DNA of 64,000 bases, taken from contig JAMWET010006788.1 of assembly GCA_024036415.1 (NCBI GenBank), positions 189,001-253,000 of the forward strand. The letters run 5' to 3'. The translations under genes and the position numbers were made by a program. Positions 21,590 through 32,520 of the stretch are shown piece after piece; within the stretch, counting starts at the first letter, position 1; each line of letters opens with the position of its first letter. Source of the stretch: Prochilodus magdalenae (taxonomy: Eukaryota > Chordata > Actinopteri > Characiformes > Prochilodontidae). The notes below the pieces were generated by a model. That model saw nothing but the letters and a program-made list of their open reading frames with translations. It searched no databases and was not told where the DNA came from.

Positions 21590-21830
21590 AGGTGTATTCA
21601 CATAGAGCTTTTTACAATAGATGTCATAAAACCACTTTACAGAGATGCCAGGTCCAAGTCCCCAATAAGAAAGCCAAGGGTGACAGTGGCAAGGGAAAAC
21701 TCCCTCAGAGCAAGAGGAGGAAACCTCAAGAGGAACCAAGACTCATTAGGGAACCGAAACCCTCTGAAACGGAACCCATTCTCCTCAAGACCACACCGGA
21801 TAGCAAGGCAACCATCAAAGCAACATAGGA
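21590..21830 (+). repeat. Dispersed teleost repeat ('ggcaagggaaaactccct' family)
   Basis: It contains accactttacagagatgcc, then the conserved core ggcaagggaaaactccctca and gaggaaacctcaagaggaac. A diverged relative lies at 59385-59575 (gcgaggaaaaactcccttgg, gaagaaacctcgagaggaac). The element continues, less clearly, toward 22450. No protein is encoded. Confidence 0.65.
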
Positions 21831-22984
21831 AAGATTTTACAGCTATATGAAACATTTAATAGAATAACCAATAACTGTTAGAGTCCTGTGAGAGCAACAA
21901 TGAGAAACCGACCTGAAGGTCTGAATGAAGCTCAGTCAGTGTTACCAGTAAAACCAGTGAGCACTGTAAGGAGTTGATTAGAGTAAACCCAGAACATCCA
22001 TTACTGCTGCTAGAAGCCTACAGTGATGATCTATCAGCAAGAATAGCAGAAGCGGTCAGTGTTTAGTGGGGCAGAGGAAGACATGTCTGATTAGCTTGTG
22101 AAGCAGGAAAGGAAAAAGGCTGTGATTAATCAGCAGGATCATCAGATGGGTCACGAGATGCAAAGGACAGCATGAAGCTCCATGGTGGGTAAACTGGTCA
22201 GCAATGTAGGCAATCAGAGATATGAGAAGAGGAGAACTCAAAATGACCTAGGTCCTAGGGTACATGCTTCAGATTTAAGATATGACACAAAAGGACTCGT
22301 GTTCTCTGATTCTCAGTGTCCAGAATCAGAATTTTAGTTTTGTCCTGATCGAGTTGAAGACACACCATTGTCTTGACTTTTAGAGGAAAGGTAAATAAAT
22401 TCTGTGTCATCAGCATAGCTATAAACTAACCATCCAGTAAAATATCATCATATCAAAATACCATCCAGTTGCCAACCATCCAGTTAAATACGAAATCATC
22501 TTTCACTAGGGAACTAAAATACATGTTGTGTATTGAACTGATATGGGACGGATACAGGAGAGAATGAAATACGGATTACCAGTGGCCGGAATGTGTGTAC
22601 AAGGTACCGCCTGCGACCGGGTGTTCTCCATTTGTCCTGTTTGTTTGAAGGGCAGCCTTACCTTTTAACTACAGGGGTTTTACAGGAAGCTCCATGTCCA
22701 GTCATTTAGGGGAGGGGTCCGCCTGTATTAGTATATCTGTTGCAGAGGCAAAGTGAAGTAGACTTAATGACTGTAACAAGGCAAAGGGCAAGTATCAGGA
22801 GCAGCAAGAAAGCATACCGGACATCTTTCCCTCTTTCACAGTGCCCTAGAGAGAGAAAAATCCAGGAGGGAGAAAAGGCAACAGAAGGTGAAAGCACATG
22901 GCCCCCAAGGAACTGCTGAATTACAGAGACAGGGTAAAACACTAGAGCCCCAACTGAGTAGAGAAAGCAGCAAGGGAGAGATGC

Positions 22985-23290
22985 GCCCACCTCCCATCCT
23001 CACCACATTCTACTGAGGAACCATCGAGAGCATCCTGAGCAGCTGCATCACTGCCTGGTTTGGGAAATGCACTGTATCGGATCGCAAGTCTACCCTGCAG
23101 CGAGTAGTGAGGACGGCTGAGAAGATCATTGGTGTCTCTCTCCCCACCATCAGATATTTACACTACACGCTGCATCCGCAATGCAAACAGCATTGTGGGT
23201 GACCACACACACCCCTCACACACACTCTTCACCCTCCTACCATCTGGAAAAAGGTTCAGAAGCATCCGGGCCCTCACATCCACTGTGTTT
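22985..23290 (+). mobile_element. Rex1-like LINE fragment (reverse transcriptase C-terminal region)
   Basis: This is nearly the same text as 28035-28340: ctcaccacattctac, aaccatcgagagcatcctga, ctgcctggtttgggaa and agtgaggacggctgagaaga. The translation gives [15 protein letters not shown] and [15 protein letters not shown] residues with frameshifts. Its 3' end runs into the 40-bp minisatellite. Confidence 0.85.
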
Positions 23291-23770
23291 ACTACCGGTG
23301 GGCTATCTGCACTGTCCCCTCCCTGTCTTTACTACCAGTGGGCTATCTGCACTGTCCCCTCCCTGTCTTTACTACCAGTGGGCTATCTGCACTGTCCCCT
23401 CCCTGTCTTTACTACCAGTGGGCTATCTGCACTGTCCCCTCCCTGTCTTTACTACCAGTGGGCTATCTGCACTGTCCCCTCCCTGTCTTTACTACCAGTG
23501 GGCTATCTGCACTGTCCCCTCCCTGTCTTTACTACCAGTGGGCTATCTGCACTGTCCCCTCCCTGTCTTTACTACCAGTGGGCTATCTGCACTGTCCCCT
23601 CCCTGTCTTTACTACCAGTGGGCTATCTGTACTGTCCCCTCCCTGTCTTTACTACCAGTGGGCTATCTGCACTGCCCCCTCCCTGTCTTTACTACCAGTG
23701 GGCTATCTGCACTGTACCCTCCCTGTCTTTACTACCAGTGGGCTATCTGCACTGTCCCCTCCCTGTCTTT
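23291..23770. repeat. 40-bp minisatellite, 12 copies
   Basis: The unit is ggctatctgcactgtcccct followed by ccctgtctttactaccagtg. Twelve copies are nearly identical, with single changes in copies 9 to 11. Because 40 is not a multiple of 3 and the unit lacks stops in all three forward frames, long ORFs appear in every + frame. These are not genes. Confidence 0.97.
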
Positions 23771-24224
23771 ACTTTTCAACGGGAATCTCCCTTTTTAGTC
23801 TCATCTATAGAAGGCAAGTTATTGGACCGGTAGATGTCCCTAATGGGGGGTGGAGTGGGTTAACAGGACTTGAAAACATGCTATGAAAATGGCCAGTTCA
23901 ATTCTTTGCTACAAAGAGGTCCAGGACTCTACATTCTAAAGACGAGTCAGAGGAAACACTCAAGGAACAACAACGACAGAAGACCTGGTACAACAAGGTA
24001 CGATGGAAGATAAGTCTTATACCAGGCTGGAAGCTACTAATCCTACTGCCAAGCTCAGACAACAGGCTGTGAGCAAAGTGGCGAGGTCTGCATAAGTCAC
24101 AAGAAGGATGGGTCCAGTGACTTGTGAAATCAGCACACCTGACAGGTAAAAGAAAAAAGCGTTTGTGTCACATGAGTCTGTTGAGCTCTTGGACAGTAAG
24201 AATGGGTAGACTAACAGTACAGAG

Positions 24225-24930
24225 GTAAGGATTCAAGGAGGCTTTATTGTCATTCACATCACATGTGATACATGGGGTGGAATGAAATTGTAGTACTCAA
24301 GGACCCAGTTACACCCAGACAGCAGTACTTTAAATAAATACGATATATATAAATATATAGAGACAAAGAGCAGCAGGAAATTGAAAAGGTAGCAGCAGAG
24401 TGTATTTAAAGTGACCGAGTGTCCTCAAAGTGTCGGTGCAGTGGCTGCACTAAGTGGCGTTTAGAAGTCTTACAGCTTCTGGAACAAAGCTTTTCCTCAG
24501 TCTGTTCATCTTACACTTAATGCTCCGCAGCCTCCTGCCTGAGGGGAGCGGGACAAAAAGTGAGTGTGCTAGGTGAGTGGGGTTCTTCATGATGCAGATG
24601 GCCCTCCTGCATCTGGAGGTGTAGATGTCCGTGGTGGTGCGGAGGCTGACTCCGACAGACCTCTGTGCAGCCTTCACCACCCTCTGCAGAGCTTTCCTGT
24701 CTGCAGCTTCCGTGCCACAAGTTGATGCTGGAACATAGGGCGCTCTCCACCATACATCTGTAGGAGGAGGTGAGGACCGAGCTCCCGAGCCCAGCTCGCC
24801 TCAACCGCCTGAGGAGGTAGAGCCGTTGATGTGCCTTCCTGACCAGACTGAAAGTGTTGTTGCTCCAGGTGAGGTTGTTGCTGAGGTGAACATGAGGTGA
24901 TAAAGAGGAAACCACTGAGTAGGGTTCCCG
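24225..24930 (-). mobile_element. LINE relic: reverse transcriptase C-terminus and 3' end
   Basis: On the minus strand: LRRAGLGSSVLTSSYRCMVE, LCSSINLWHGSC, then RTTTDIYTSRCRRAICIMKN and PSGRRLRSIKCKMNRLRKSF, the C-terminal zone of a Rex1/L2-type polyprotein. The 3' end is at about 24225-24300 (+ strand text ggctttattgtcattcacat). Frames are broken. Confidence 0.85.
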
Positions 24931-25185
24931 CACAGCTAACCCCTAACCTCAGAAGGGAGGTCGAGGAGATGCTAAAGCTGGGGAACATAGATCCATTAAA
25001 GAATGAGTGTAGTAAGTCAGTGGTCCTCATACCAAAGACAGATGCAGTCGCAACTTTTAACCCCTACCCAAAACTGAGGGTCGACGCACTTGTTGGGAAG
25101 CTGGGAAGGGTCAAATACCTGACTCCTCTGGACCTGTGCAAAGAATACTGGCAAGCAGAGAAGCACCTGATGGAGTTCTGAGTAC
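24900..25185 (+). mobile_element. Ty3/gypsy reverse transcriptase fragment
   Basis: About 94 codons resemble the start of a Ty3/gypsy reverse transcriptase: RREVEEMLKLGNIDPLKNE, KSVVLIPKTDAV, YPKLRVDALVGKLGRVKYLT and LDLCKEYWQ (the LDL..GYWQ zone). Gag, protease, RNase H and integrase are absent. It is a short dead fragment directly downstream of a reversed LINE. Confidence 0.85.
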
Positions 25186-25504
25186 CTAGGGGCATGTGTC
25201 ACTTTTCTGACCATGCAATTGGGTTTACCTGAACTTCCAATGGCTCGTTGACCAGGTCCTGAGAGGAGCTGGGTATATTTAGGTTCCATTATCAGGTACC
25301 ATTCAAAATTAATCCTTCTTTTGCAACAGGTAGTGGTGGTTAAGTGAAACAAAGCAGTGACTCAGGAAATCTAAATTTTATTAAATTATCCAACCATCAT
25401 TTTCTGCAGTTGGTATAGTTTACTTCACAACAACTGCTTGTTGCTATGGCTTTATTCAGTGAAGAGTGTCACTTTTATACTCTAATTTAGGCTTAGGCTT
25501 GTTC

Positions 25505-25694
25505 ATGCGGTCAGCCCACTTCCTGTAGTCTATTCGTTGATATGTACTTGTGTAAGTACCTTCTATGTGTGTGTGGTGTAAATCTTTCTCAGTGCTTCTG
25601 GAAACTTCTTTTCATCAGAGCTCAGAACTTGACAGAGTTAGCCTTTTACACTCCATCACCTCCATCTGCACGGGTTGGTCTCTTTCTCTTCCTA
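25505..25694 (+). promoter_or_regulatory. Conserved 5' block of receptor gene C
   Basis: CACTTCCT (25517-25524) and TGTGGT (25572-25577) are in the same order as in the other copies. They are followed by an acceptor-like ttttcatcag at about 25609-25618 and the leader ttacactccatcacctccatc. The frame is open upstream to an ATG at 25542. Confidence 0.5.
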
Positions 25695-28600
25695 ATGGGG
25701 AGCAGTGCTGTGTGGATCTTAATGCCTTTTGAGGTGATCATTGTTTTAGCATGTTGTCTGGGGAATGTGCTAGTGATCTGGGCGGTGTGGACGTGTGGAG
25801 CCCTCAGACAGGCCACCTTCTGCTTCATTGTGTCCCTCGCTGTGGCTGATTTCCTGGTGGGGTCTGTGGCCATCCCTGTGACTGTGTTGGTGAACATCCA
25901 TATGAAGATCTCCTTTTATAGCTGCCTCTTCATGTGCTGCACATTCACGATGCTCCAGATGGCTTCTGGTTTTTTACTCCTGGCCATCGCAGTGGACCGT
26001 TTTCTCCGTGTACGCATCCCTCTCACGTAAGTTGTCCTTTATACTTATATGTAAAGTAGCCATAACCATACTACAGATAAATAACTTCAGGTTTCCTTTC
26101 AGTACTGGGCTACACCTTGACAATCAACACGACACGCACCCTTCAGCCACAGCGATAAGATAAGATAATCACTTATTGATCCCACAGTGGGGAAATTTGC
26201 AACGTTACAGCAGCACAGAGGAAAGAACCGAAGTGTCAGGAAATATACAAATAATAAATAAGATCTATATACAAAAAATACAGAAAAATATATAATTAAA
26301 TACTAAAAATTTAAACCCAGAGGACAGCCTGGTTAAAACCAACTTAATACTAGTGCTTATCAGGCATTACACAGAGATGCCTCACCACACCTCACCGAGC
26401 TTTAACATCCTCTTAATAACATGAGAACTTTAAGATCTGTAAATCAGGGGCTATTAGCTGTGCCCCCAAACCAAACAAAAAATTTAAAGAGAGACCGGGC
26501 CTTTACAGCATACCCCCTAAACCTGTGAAATAATCTCCCTATGGACATCAGACATTCAGCCTCAGATCATGTTTCTAAATTACGTTTTAGGACTTTTGGT
26601 TTTAGTAGTGTGTAAATTGTGTTTGGTGATGCTCTGGTATCTTTGTGTGTGTTAACTTTGGGTTTTTGTATCTGTATATTATTGTGTGGGGACTTTGAGA
26701 ACAGGGCTCTGTAAAATAATTTATGAGCTGAAACAAGTTCAACATTAGCTGGTACTTTCAGTAAGAGATGCACCTTTTTTCTTTCCTTGAAAACCAAAAC
26801 AAAAATTCATGTAGCCTATTTAATTCATGCAATTGTGAAAAAGAGTGGTGAAAAAAACGAAAGCCCATGAAAACACATATCCCTGTGTGTCTGTATCTGA
26901 CGTTACTTCCGGGTGAGATAATCGCTGGCGTCGTTCTGTTTGACTGCCGCTTCTCCCCCATGTCTTGTGTGGTGTTTTTGGTTGTTTTCTGTGGAACAAG
27001 GGTCTGCCCTATACACCAACCGAACTTGGCTCCCTCACCATCACCCTGGTTACTCTGCCCTGCATGCCGACTGGCGGTGCACGAGACTACAGAAGCGCGG
27101 TAAGCGGGCTGGAGTTCGTACATCAAAGCCAACGAGACCAGCTTTCCCGTCCATCCTGCTCTCGAATGTCTGCTCCCTGGACTACACGGAGAGAATCTAG
27201 AGACTGCTGCGTCTTTGTTTTCACCGAGACGTGGCTGAGCGATAGAGTTCCCGAAGCCACTATTCGGCTAGACGGACTAGCTAGGTGTCATGAGGCACAT
27301 CAAGACCCTGCTGCCTCCTTCACTAGATCCTCTGCAGTTCACGTACCGTCCTAACCGCTCAACGGACGACGCCATATCCACCACCCTTCACCTGGCGCTC
27401 ACCCACCTGGACAATAGGGACACTTATGTTCGAATGCTGTTCATAGACTTTAGTTCAGCATTCAACACAATCATTCCTCAGCACTTGATCGGAAAGCTGA
27501 ACCTACTGGGCCTGAACACTTCTCTCTCTAACTGGATCCTGGACTTCCTGACTGGGAGACCTCAGTCAGTCCGGATTGGTCGAAACACCTCCAGCACCAC
27601 CACGCTGAGCACTGGGGCCCCCAGGGCTGTGTGCTCAGTCCTTTGTTGTTTACCTTGCTGACTCACGACTGTGCAGCAATGCACAGCTGGAACCACATCA
27701 TCAAGTTTGCAGATGATACGACTGTGGTGGGTCTCATCAGCAAGAATGATGAGTCAGCATACTGAGAGGAAGTGCAACGGTTAACGGACTGGTGTAGAAC
27801 CAACAACCTGTCTCTGAACGTAGACAAGACCAAAGAGATGGTTGTTGACTTCAGAAGGACAAGGCGTGACCACTCTCCACTACACATCGACGGCTCCACT
27901 GTGGAGATCGTCAAGAGCACCAAGTTCCTTGGAGTTCACCTGGCAGAGGATCTCACCTGGTCCCTCAACACCAGCACCATAACCAAGAAAGCCCAGTAGC
28001 GTCTCTACTTCCTGCGAAGGCTGAGGAAGGCACATCTCCCACCTCCCATCCTCACCACATTCTACAGAGGAACCATCGAGAGCATCCTGAGCAGCTGCAT
28101 CACTGCCTGGTTTGGGAACTGCACCGCATCGGATTGCAAGTCCCTGCAGCGAGTAGTGAGGACGGCTGAGAAGATCATCGGTGTCTCTCTCCACACCATC
28201 ACGGACATTTACACCACATGCTGCATCCGCAAAGCAACCAGCATTGTGGATGACCACACACACCCCTCACACACACTTTTCACCCTCCTACCGTCTGGAA
28301 AAAGGTACAAAAGCATCCGGGGCCTCGCATCCAGACTGTGTACTTGACTTGACTTGACTTTAAAGCGGCTGCTCCACGCTGCTACTCTGCCCTGCATGCC
28401 AACCGAGCGTAGCTGCTTCACCCTGTCTACTCTGCCCTGCACGCTGACTGAATGCCGGTACTTCTCCAGCACCCCAAGCCAAATGAGGTTTGGGGTGCTG
28501 GAGCCGATCCCAGTGCTCCTTGGACAAAAGGCAGGAAACACCCAAGATATGCCGCCAGTTGGGGACGATCATTGTGGTGGTCTGTGTGTATGTGGTCCTG

Positions 28601-28882
28601 CATCATGCAGCCATCGGCCAGTGGTGCTAGCACTGGCAGGGTGACTCGTGAGGGACATCACAGCTCACTGAGTGTCCGCAGCTTTGGCTGTTGGGTCAGT
28701 CAGGTACCACGACACCCAGTAAGGGCTCTGTTAGACTTTTAGCACCACCCATAACTCAAAAGGATAACCTTGATGCCTTGTTTTTGTTGTTGTTGTTGTT
28801 GTTGTTGTCTGATGATTGTGTACTCTTCTGAACTAACAATTGTAAGCGTCTTTGAGTTCTTGAAAAGCGCTATATAAGAATA

Positions 28883-28921
<39 letters not shown>

Positions 28922-29636
28922 AACGCGTTCAGTATAGTGCTATCTAAACAAACTGTTTTCTCTTTGTTCCTCCAGGTATAAGTCTACGGTTACTCAAAAG
29001 CGCTCCTGGATTGTGGTTGCTCTCTGCTGGTTCACAGCTGGATTACTTTGTTTCATTCCCATGTTCGGATGGCACAGTCACAACACTGGGAATGATACAA
29101 TGCATGCAAACTCCAGCGATTTTAAATGCAGATTCTTCAACGTTTACACCTATTCATATCTAATAAACTTCATCTTCTTCGGCTTCTTCCTTCCTCCATT
29201 AGCGATCATGACAGGCTTGTATTGCTACATCTTCCTGACCACTAGAAGGCAGCTGAGAGCAAATATAGGTGTAGCTTCCGAGTCCAGCACATATTACCAA
29301 AAGGAGCACAGGCTGGCTGTTTCACTGGTTCTGGTGTTGGGTCTCTTTGTTGTCTGTTGGTTCCCAATATTTATCATACACACTGTAAATTTATATGGTA
29401 ATAATATTGAGGTGCCCAGAATTGTTGTTTACATAGGTGTCCTCCTGTCTCAGGCTAATTCAGCAGTTAACCCCATAGTGTATGCGTTCAGGATCCCCAA
29501 GATAAAAGAGGCGTGTAGGAAGCTGTGGAGAAGAGTTTGCTCTGATGGACAGCAGCAGCAGAGTGATGGCACAAAAACCAACAAGACAAAAGACAGCAGT
29601 ACAGAAAACAAAAACTCTGCACAGGAAACTGAGTAG
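25695..29636 (+). CDS. Adenosine-receptor-like GPCR, gene C; join(25695..26026,28976..29636)
   Basis: Two exons encode 330 aa across a 2949-nt intron loaded with LINE sequence. The donor is AC|GTAAGT, so the junction residue is Thr111 where the paralogs have Arg. Exon 2 starts after TTCCTCCAG. Scaffold landmarks are kept (Glu13, Asn24, Asp52, DRF, Trp6.48, NPIVYAF). It is the most divergent copy in the ligand region: Gln88 at 3.36, His at 6.55 (CWFPIFIIH), and Gln instead of His at 7.43 ([11 protein letters not shown]). EL2 is about eight residues longer and carries two N-glycosylation sequons (NDT, NSS) absent from its paralogs. Reading frames are intact, so it is probably functional if the large intron splices. 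Confidence 0.9.
26157..26350 (-). mobile_element. LINE 3' end in intron of gene C
   Basis: gataagataagataatcact and ttgatcccacagtggggaaa are the reversed 3' terminus of a Rex1-like LINE, as at 41795-41860. A/T-rich decayed sequence continues to about 26350. Confidence 0.7.
26890..28358 (+). mobile_element. Rex1-like LINE relic in intron of gene C
   Basis: A near-continuous reverse transcriptase relic. Motifs: FTETWLSD (endonuclease end, about 27216), [38 protein letters not shown] (the first RT block), [19 protein letters not shown] (the FADD active-site box, at about 27708), [34 protein letters not shown], then [17 protein letters not shown]. Stops and frameshifts occur (for example around 27655 and 27998). 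It ends in a cttgacttgacttgac tail. It shares more than 300 nt with the fragment at 22985. Confidence 0.93.
28700..28925 (+). mobile_element. L2-type LINE 3' tail with (TTG)n and (TTA)n
   Basis: A ttgaaaagcgctatataaga tail is followed by (ATT)n, preceded by (TTG)n at 28783-28808. This is the same 3' end type as the relic at 1200-2130 on the other strand. Confidence 0.75.
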
Positions 29637-29639
29637 ATA

Positions 29640-29790
29640 AATAATCTACCGCAGCTGATGTGCCACATCATCAGATAAACTCACCATGTAGGACACTCTG
29701 TAGGTCTACAGTCACAGACTGTAGTCCATCTGTTTCTCTGTATACAGTGCTTTCTTACCCTATTCTCTAGTTGCAGTTGCAGGACATGAT
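29640..29790 (+). repeat. Fragment of a palindromic DNA transposon
   Basis: The text ctcaccatgtaggacactct, gtagtccatctgtttctctg resembles 48550-48620. It is part of the same non-autonomous family as 48490-49250. Confidence 0.6.
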
Positions 29791-30334
29791 AAAAGAGGGA
29801 GGTTGATGCCTGATATATTGTTTTCCGATTGTTTTGAGATACAAACGTTCTGTCTTTAAACTTCCACTAAATCCACTAAACTTCTTTTGTCCTGATATTT
29901 TTTATTTATTTATTTTTCGCTATTTTACTGCCATCAGCATTCCATATGAACATTCAGAGGATGCCTGTAGGACCAGCATTGAGACCGTGATGTCGATCAC
30001 CACCACTGAAAAGTCTGTAGGTTACTCTGTGGCACATCATTCCAAGTAAAGTCTGAATGTGTACATCTCCGTTCTTACTACCAGACGCATGTCTGCTTTT
30101 AACATACCTGATTGAACTCTATACAGAGCTAATACATAATGTGTTAGAGGAGGGAAAATGCTGATCTCTGGGGCACACCTGGTCTGCTAACCCAGAGTGT
30201 AATAACCTTAGATTTCTTTTATTTAGTCTGGTGTTTTACCTGCTTCCATTTAAAAAGCCTAGAGTTGAAAAATCTATTAAAACCAGGTACACTTTATTGC
30301 CTTCACCTGCGTATGAACTTGAGTGGCATCCCAT

Positions 30335-30765
30335 TTTTAATCCATAGGGTTTAATATGATGCCGGCCCACTCTTTTGCTGCTATAACAGCTTCAACCCTT
30401 CTGGGAAGTCTCTCCACAAGGTATCCTGGTGTCTATTTCTCCGGAAGGACATTTGTGAGGTCAGACACTGATGTTGGACAAGAAGACCTGGCTCTCAGTC
30501 TCTGCTCATCCATGTCTTTATGGGCCTTGCTCTGTGCACCAGTGTGGAGTCATGTTGGAACAGGAAGGGGCCGTCCCCAAACTGTTCACACAAAGTTGGG
30601 AGCATGAGATTGTCCAGAGTATTCTGGTCTGCTGAAGCATTAAGAGGCTGAGCCCAACTCCTGAAAAACAACCCCACACCATAATCCCCACTCCACCTAA
30701 CTTTACGGCACAATGCAATCAGACAGGTATCGTTCTCCTGGCAACCGCCAAACCCAGAATCGTCC
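30335..30765 (-). mobile_element. Tc1-like transposase relic
   Basis: The minus strand encodes WSGDYGVGLFFRSWAQPLN, LPTLCEQFGDGPFLFQHDST and RPIKTWMSRD, the DDE core portion of a Tc1-like transposase (FQHD box). The + strand start carries the reversed text gctgctataacagcttcaacc also seen at the 5.9 kb element. It is frameshifted and dead. Confidence 0.8.
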
Positions 30766-31259
30766 ATGATTGCTGACTGAGTGTTGTTCCCAATTGCATG
30801 CATCATAAATAGATTAAAGTTGGTACCGGACGCATGTATTGGCCTAATTATCCGATACCCAGTCAATCAATTTTGTTAATATAGGAACCGATATCCGATC
30901 CTAACATCAGATTGGCGCATACCAAAAATTATATCTTGGCATTAATCATGTTGTAAGCTTATTTTAAGAGTGTGTCTTTGATTTGTCGGCATCAAGTAAT
31001 TCATTTTGTGAAATAATATTATCTCACTACATTGGCAGGATTCCAGCACATTTCTTAAAAGAAGCACATATCTGCCAATATAGTGAGATACTGGACTAAA
31101 ATTTGTTCAAACCAGTTAGAGAGTGAAAAAATTGTGTAACTTTCAGGAGGACAAATATTAGATATCATCAGTGACCAAAGTAAAACATGTAGCTTCATTT
31201 TTGTTGTTGTTGATTTTAAAAAGTAGCCATTTTGGAGATACTCATTCTTCTTTACACAG

Positions 31260-31430
31260 CATCAATATTTTAACCAGGTACCATGTCTGCTGTCTCTCTT
31301 CTCACCCCGCAATCTCCCGGACTCAATTTCCCATAATCCACCACCCGATGACGTTACTCTCACATATCCACCATCTTCCAATCCTGGTCCGTTTTCCAGA
31401 ATCACCCGCGTATTGATTTCGCCTGTAGTT
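31260..31430 (+). repeat. LTR-like repeat fragment
   Basis: caatttcccataatccacca, cccgatgacgttactctcac and atatccaccatcttccaatc parallel the start of the repeat at 4930-5020 (gagtgcatcacccgatgatg). Only the first third is present. Confidence 0.5.
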
Positions 31431-31439
31431 AATTTAGCC

Positions 31440-31830
31440 TGTGTGTATATATACTTGTAGTAATGTGTAAATGGTTAGGTATTTTGAGAACCAGTAGGGG
31501 GCACTAGAGCAAAGGGGCTGTGGGTGTCTGAGAAGAAGAGCGCTGGTTGAAGCTGGTGGCTGCCAGGAGAAACAGTGTTGTTGTGAGTTTCTGCACTGTG
31601 TTAATAAAGACAACCTAAAGGATTGGTTGGCCTGTTTCTTTTTTGTACTTTGGATATCACAATACTCCTCTCTCCCACCGACCCATTGCGAGGTGTTGCC
31701 GCTCTGTGCGTACCGAGCCGGTCTGTATTTGATTACAAATCTGTTAAATAAACCTCGCCTTGATTTTAGCTCAGCGCTCCTCACAATCTGTTCGTCCATC
31801 AACACACTGAGAAGTTATTTCACACGCCGT
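31440..31830 (+). other. LTR-like segment with two AATAAA signals
   Basis: Contains gttaataaagacaacc at about 31600 and aaataaacctcgcct at about 31745, flanked by non-repetitive text. The arrangement resembles the R region of an LTR, but no matching second copy or primer-binding site is in view. Tentative. Confidence 0.3.
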
Positions 31831-32217
31831 TGACTCGTCGATCGTGCTGTAGTTCAAAAAGGATTAGAATTAACCTCAGGTGGAAGTTGGAGCCTGTTTT
31901 TTGGTGAGCTCCACTTACCTGTTGCATGAAAAGAAAGTGGTACCAGCTTTCACTGCCACAGTGACTTCTGAAAATAAGTGTGGTTAGCTGTTGGGCTAAG
32001 CCTGAACTGTGCTTGGTTATGTTTATAAAACCCATGCCTGTCAGATGAACTGTTAATAAAATGTCTATGATTTATGCATTGAATTCAATCCTGCCTATGA
32101 TTTCTGCCTATTGCTTAATCGGTCATTAGCGAGCTAACTTACTTTACTGCAAGATACAGTAGGTACATCAGGCTCACCTGCTTTGAGGAACAAACTTGTC
32201 AACAGTTGCCTGACCTC

Positions 32218-32220
<3 letters not shown>

Positions 32221-32287
<67 letters not shown>
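32221..32287. repeat. (CT)n microsatellite
   Basis: About 30 CT units with one gt interruption. Confidence 0.95.
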
Positions 32288-32289
<2 letters not shown>

Positions 32290-32327
32290 GCTCTAAAATC
32301 CTTGTTTTGGTTTTGGTCTGTTCTAGT

Positions 32328-32520
32328 CATGCATATACATGACAGAAAATAAAACCACTTCTGTTTTTGAGGCAGGGGGGTTGGCTGTGGCTCTGATTAT
32401 TCAGGTCTACCATTACCCGCTGCCCGATATACATGACAGAAAATAAGAAAACCACTTCCACGGTTTTTGAGGCAGGGGGTTTTGCTCTGGTGGTGATAGG
32501 AACCTGATTATTCATAGTCT
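32328..32520. repeat. Two-copy tandem repeat, about 95 bp
   Basis: catgacagaaaataaaacca...ttgaggcaggggggttgg is followed by a second copy, atgacagaaaataagaaaac...ttgaggcagggggttttg. Each ends in a gattattca phrase. No function is apparent. Confidence 0.7.

Noticed and set aside
23129..23886. Three long overlapping ORFs (182-234 aa) of repeated Ser/Pro/Leu/Tyr peptides
   Set aside because: They are read-through of a 40-bp minisatellite with no stop codon in any forward frame. The three frames are equally open, which is not protein-coding behaviour.
28467..28502. Hairpin (ctccagcaccccaa ... ttggggtgctggag)
   Set aside because: A short, roughly 16-bp imperfect inverted repeat within repeat debris; too common to interpret.
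30356..30607. Small protein-coding gene on the + strand
   Set aside because: The minus strand of the same interval encodes recognisable Tc1-like transposase residues.
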